64,000 bases of DNA from Luteolibacter algae (GTDB lineage: Bacteria; Verrucomicrobiota; Verrucomicrobiia; Verrucomicrobiales; Akkermansiaceae), in the NCBI RefSeq assembly GCF_042683045.1, contig NZ_JBHUIT010000002.1:558001-622000 (forward strand). The letters are read 5' to 3'. Shown one piece after another: positions 61,901 to 64,000 of the stretch (positions are counted from its first letter, which is position 1; each line of letters starts with the position of its first letter). A program made the position numbers and the translations under genes. The notes below the pieces were generated by a model. It searched no databases and was not told the DNA's origin. It saw only the letters and a program-made list of their open reading frames with translations.

Positions 61901-62815
61901 CGCGGCCGGATAGATCTGAGGCTCAGTGATGTGGATCTGCGCGAAGTTCTGCAGTCATGCGTGGAAGTGATACGCCCGCAGGTGATCCATCACGGGCACG
62001 AATTTGTCATTGAGGTGCGGGACACTCCCCTGATGGTCCTGGGAGACGAGGCGAGACTGGAACAGATCATCGGAAATCTATTGAGTAATGCCGTGAAATA
62101 CACCCCCCAGGGAGGTCGGATTATTCTACGCTCCCAATTGATTGATGGTGAGGTCGTCACAAGCGTCGAGGACAATGGCGTCGGTGTGGGATCCGATCTT
62201 TTACCCCAGATTTTTGATCTTTTCCGGCAGGCTGAGACGACGCTTGACCGCTCCCAGGGAGGGCTTGGCATTGGTCTTACCGTTGTGAAATCCCTGGTTG
62301 ATCTCCACCACGGCAGGATCTTTGCGGAAAGTGAAGGTATGGGAAAAGGCAGTAAATTCACCTTCTGTCTCCCATTCAACGAGCATGCCGAGCCTTCTCC
62401 GCCGGAAGTGGAAGCTCCGCGGGAAGCCGCCCCGGCAAACCAGCGGAGGGTGATGGTTGTCGATGATTTGGAAGATGCAGCCCATGGCTTGGCTAGAATC
62501 CTGGAAATGAGGGGATTCGAGGTAAGAATCGCCCACGATGGAGAAAGCGCCTTGGAGATGGCTGGGGAATTCCAGCCAGAGGTTTTCCTCCTGGATTTAG
62601 GTCTGCCGGGAATCGACGGTTACGAGCTGGCCGAGATTTTACGTGGCAGGCAAGAGTTCGAAAGCGCCCTCTTGATCGCGATCTCAGGTTATGCGCAGGA
62701 AAACGACCAGTTGCGATCCAGGAAATCAGGCTTCGACCGCCATTTTGCAAAGCCCTTGAAGCTGGAAACTTTGCTGGAGGTATTGGAGGGCGCTTTTTAC
62801 GATAAAAATATGTAA
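58922..62815 (+). CDS. Hybrid sensor histidine kinase with pseudo-receiver and six PAS domains
   Basis: A 1297-residue cytoplasmic hybrid kinase. The start is TTG 58922, overlapping the upstream TGA in TTGA, which gives MKTPIGILLVDGSEGTRDAV, a normal receiver N-terminus. Order: receiver 1 (1-135), six PAS/PAC repeats (about 145-920), HisKA with phospho-acceptor His in LGHELRNPLAAI (about residue 939), HATPase (LEQIIGNLLSNAVKYTPQGG, DNGVG, GGLGIGLTVV), and receiver 2 with Asp in LLDLGLPGIDG (about 1224). In receiver 1 the acceptor Asp position reads LLGENLPD, so it probably is not phosphorylated. No membrane segment, so signals are sensed in the cytoplasm. Confidence 0.93.
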   Translation: MKTPIGILLVDGSEGTRDAVRSTLNAVQGDYQYTLTEVDSGEAAMKMLGNTRVGKPCCVLLGENLPDMDAFELLAALYCTGDGPVCPVVVLTSQGSGEPVRYIRAGAQDTIGLEWMNGGALVSTIGNAVERYVSSGDSLKAQSELVEDRRFLKQVLDSLFAFVGVLLPDGTLIEANEAPLSVAGLSPEEVIGKKFWDCYWWNYSEEMQERLKESCERALKGELVRYDVPVQIKNGEMLWIDFQLSPLRNENGEITHLIPSGNDISERRKGEAGLRKSESKLRAIYDGTHEYMGLLRPDGIVLEANRALLSFAGSKSEEVIGKPFWEAVWFEFTDGAPELVHSAIQRAAKGEFVEFASEIITPDGKREYFDLSFSPIQDEQGNVIYIVPEGREITALMQAKTELRLSEERFRETFEKIAIGMAHVGVDGRWLRMNDSVCEITGYSKAELREMTFAEITHPDDLEEDIVLSQKLLRKELDTYTLEKRYIRKDGTYVWVNISVSLLWDDNGEASVYIASIEDVSDRVKAQTELETQRLFIERMTSVMPSVLYVFNLETRRSVWANRPIGKALGYSDQEVHEMGPDFLSDILHPEDGPLFSAHYKRLALAADGERLDIDYRLKHRDGTWRWFQSHDTPFTRNRKGKLLEIIGTSTEVTARKLARENLRQSEERLALGVQVAGLALSEVNYSTGLAKLSAEAAKMYALGDDAVEIPRHKIYENLHPDDRDEVLHEIEKCLDPTGDGGCAIEHRIILPDGGVRWLRVRKQVYFRMESGTRIPAGSMMAALDITAEKNAAESIAASEERFRQVFEYAATGIVISNQAGKIQRCNPAYSLLIGYSEEELVGRCFSTLVYPEDHEENYIAVTRLGRGEIDNFEIENRYIRKDGQVVWVRKFVSRLAGDTEGGNELVALVTDVTERRNAEARLHEAAQRKDEFLAMLGHELRNPLAAIRHAILIGRESKDDERSCKWAAEVIDRQSLQLNYMVNDLLDVARITRGRIDLRLSDVDLREVLQSCVEVIRPQVIHHGHEFVIEVRDTPLMVLGDEARLEQIIGNLLSNAVKYTPQGGRIILRSQLIDGEVVTSVEDNGVGVGSDLLPQIFDLFRQAETTLDRSQGGLGIGLTVVKSLVDLHHGRIFAESEGMGKGSKFTFCLPFNEHAEPSPPEVEAPREAAPANQRRVMVVDDLEDAAHGLARILEMRGFEVRIAHDGESALEMAGEFQPEVFLLDLGLPGIDGYELAEILRGRQEFESALLIAISGYAQENDQLRSRKSGFDRHFAKPLKLETLLEVLEGAFYDKNM

Positions 62816-62880
62816 TCTGGTCGACATATATACGCTTGGATAATTAGTTTTGTGTTCGGTCTAATTCTATCGAGCCAACT

Positions 62881-63507
62881 ATGTCATCCATCAGCCATCC
62901 GTCCCCGGGGTCGTTCAGTCCGCAAGCTACAGAAGCGATTATTCGTCGTTTTGCGCACGATCTCCGCAATCAGCTCAATGCGCAGGAGATTGAGATCGCT
63001 CAGCTGGGCTTTTTAGCGCCTGCTGCAGAAGTGCAGACCTCATTGGCGCGGTTGAGAAAGCACATGGGTAGTATCGAAAATTCCTTGAAGTCGCTGGCAT
63101 TGCGCTTCGTGGAGCCGGAAAAGAAGGCCGTGCCGGTGGTGGATCTATACACGCTATGGAGCACCCGGGCTATGCGGCTGTTGCCGGATTCCAGTGCAAA
63201 ATGGATCAATCAAGCGACATCCGAGATGATCTTCACAGATATGCGAATGCTCGGGGATGCTCTCGGTGAAATGCTGACTTCCTACAAGGTTTCTCCCAGT
63301 GAGGTGAATATTTCCGCAAGCCCACAGGAAATTGGCTTCCGCTGCAGATGGATTTTTCCGGATGCAGACGGGGAGATTCAGCGCGCGTCCCAGCTTCCCG
63401 GGCAGGAGGAATTCATAGCGCGCCTCGGCGGGGAATATTGTGGAGAGCACGGCTCCGGCCAGGCAGAGATTTCCTATGTATTTCCCGTTTATCTGGAGCG
63501 GAATTAA
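62881..63507 (+). CDS. ChpT-like histidine phosphotransferase or degenerate kinase
   Basis: A 208-residue protein with a DHp-like helix pair: RRFAHDLRNQLN (about residues 22-33) supplies a kinase-type His, and a second helix lies near 60-80. The second half looks like a collapsed HATPase domain: IFTDMRMLGDALGEMLTS where the N-box Asn is missing, and GGEYCGEHGSGQAEISYVFPVYL without usable G boxes. This two-part structure matches ChpT-type phosphotransferases, which dimerise through a DHp and no longer bind ATP. It follows a hybrid kinase by 65 bases and may receive phosphate from its receiver 2. A possible promoter is TTGGAT 62836 and TCTAAT 62860. Confidence 0.65.
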   Translation: MSSISHPSPGSFSPQATEAIIRRFAHDLRNQLNAQEIEIAQLGFLAPAAEVQTSLARLRKHMGSIENSLKSLALRFVEPEKKAVPVVDLYTLWSTRAMRLLPDSSAKWINQATSEMIFTDMRMLGDALGEMLTSYKVSPSEVNISASPQEIGFRCRWIFPDADGEIQRASQLPGQEEFIARLGGEYCGEHGSGQAEISYVFPVYLERN

Positions 63508-64000
63508 TCCTTCCGCGTCATCTCTACAAACACGTCCTCAAGCGTCGCTTCGTGCCGGAATAGCGAGCGCAGCGGCCAGCCGTTTTCCGAAGCAATCGAG
63601 GCAATTGTCTGCCGGGTGTCCGAGCCGGAATCCGACCAGAGCGTGGAGCGCATCCAGTTGTCCTCAAGAGGTTCGGAACTCACCTTTTTCACATGTGGGA
63701 GATTGGCGAGGACGGGGGTGGTGATTTCAGCCGGTGCCTGTATCTCACACTGCACGCGGCCGGCGGCCCGCATATCCGCGATCAAATTCTGGGGAGTGTC
63801 GGCCGCTTTGATTTTTCCGGAATCGATGATAATTACGCGGTTTGCGATCATTTCCACCTCCGAGAGAATATGGGTGGAAATCAAAACGGTATGATTGAGG
63901 GCGAGGTGCTTGATCAACTCCCGGATCTGGCGGATTTGGATTGGATCCAGCCCATTCGTTGGCTCGTCGAGAATGAGTAGCTCTGGCTGGTGAACCAGTG
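63504..64000 (-). CDS. ABC transporter ATP-binding protein, C-terminal part (5' end outside window)
   Basis: The frame is open to the window edge, so the N-terminal half, including Walker A, is missing. Visible are Walker B (ELLILDEPTNGLDP, near the edge), the H-loop in LISTHILSEVEMIANRVIII and a C-terminal regulatory extension of about 90 residues with a DVFVEMTRKD end. This type of tail occurs in ATPases of ABC-2 export systems (GldA/NatA/CcmA-like). Substrate unknown. Its 3' end overlaps the phosphotransferase-like gene by 4 bases, tail to tail. Confidence 0.9.
   Translation of the reverse strand, partial: LVHQPELLILDEPTNGLDPIQIRQIRELIKHLALNHTVLISTHILSEVEMIANRVIIIDSGKIKAADTPQNLIADMRAAGRVQCEIQAPAEITTPVLANLPHVKKVSSEPLEDNWMRSTLWSDSGSDTRQTIASIASENGWPLRSLFRHEATLEDVFVEMTRKD

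Noticed and set aside
1..64000. tRNA, rRNA, 4.5S RNA, CRISPR arrays, insertion sequences, riboswitches
   Set aside because: I read the gaps for cloverleaf, SRP-loop, repeat-spacer, inverted-terminal-repeat and known aptamer patterns and found none I could support; a covariance search (Infernal/tRNAscan) would be decisive.

Overview
The window looks like a chromosomal segment of a Verrucomicrobiota bacterium (Verrucomicrobiales/Akkermansiaceae-like). Evidence is three secreted proteins ending in PEP-CTERM sorting tails (VPEP, hydrophobic helix, Arg cluster), a prepilin of the type common in Planctomycetota/Verrucomicrobiota, large secreted sugar-dehydrogenase/NHL proteins with an EWIAGTDP-type tail, weak or absent Shine-Dalgarno sequences, and moderately high GC. 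Most genes are core or housekeeping. No tRNA, rRNA, CRISPR array, transposase or integrase was recognised.

Layout. 0-8 kb: edge of a secreted beta-rich protein, an aminoglycoside-phosphotransferase-fold kinase, ammonium transporter, a lipoprotein, an ABC-F ATPase, a MoeB/rhodanese sulfur-carrier activator and a thioredoxin-fold protein. 8-12 kb: YugP-like Zn protease, a three-gene operon (prepilin-like protein plus two PEP-CTERM proteins) and a SprT-like protease. 12-24 kb: polysaccharide deacetylase, ffh, selO, a PEP-CTERM protein, miaA, a ccsA/hemX-hemA-rsmC-like run with one-base overlaps, gap, an acyltransferase and a lipoprotein. 24.6-30 kb: an accessory block made of a C5 cytosine methyltransferase overlapping an OLD-type ATPase/TOPRIM nuclease gene, divergent from a FAN1-like VRR-NUC/DnaQ-exonuclease fusion. 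The block is bracketed by two direct copies of a 20-bp REP-like repeat. 30-36.5 kb: TrhA/hemolysin III protein, tex, and a PQQ-type sugar dehydrogenase broken by one extra T. 36.9-44.5 kb: a lipid-catabolism cluster (patatin lipase, PaaK/LuxE-like acyl ligase, thiolase, FadJ-like protein, acyl-CoA dehydrogenase). 44.6-49 kb: YpfJ-like Zn peptidase, PNPOx-like protein, gcvP. 49.2-51.7 kb: tandem vWA paralogues, the second with an in-frame amber codon. 51.8-56.6 kb: rhlE, a 54-codon bL36 gene (rpmJ), and the run ftsY - cysteine-less redoxin - DUF4105 protein. 56.7-64 kb: vWA/gatase-like membrane protein, a six-PAS hybrid histidine kinase, a ChpT-like degenerate kinase, and the end of an ABC ATPase.

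How genes work together. Patatin through acyl-CoA dehydrogenase plausibly form a route from membrane or storage lipid to acetyl-CoA. CcsA/HemX and HemA suit tetrapyrrole synthesis. Ffh and FtsY are both present but about 42 kb apart. The hybrid kinase and the adjacent kinase-like protein may form a phosphorelay. The strongest candidate for an undescribed system is the OLD nuclease/C5-methyltransferase pair, possibly with the divergent FAN1-exonuclease: a restriction-modification-like layout in which the usual restriction enzyme is replaced by an ATP-dependent TOPRIM nuclease.
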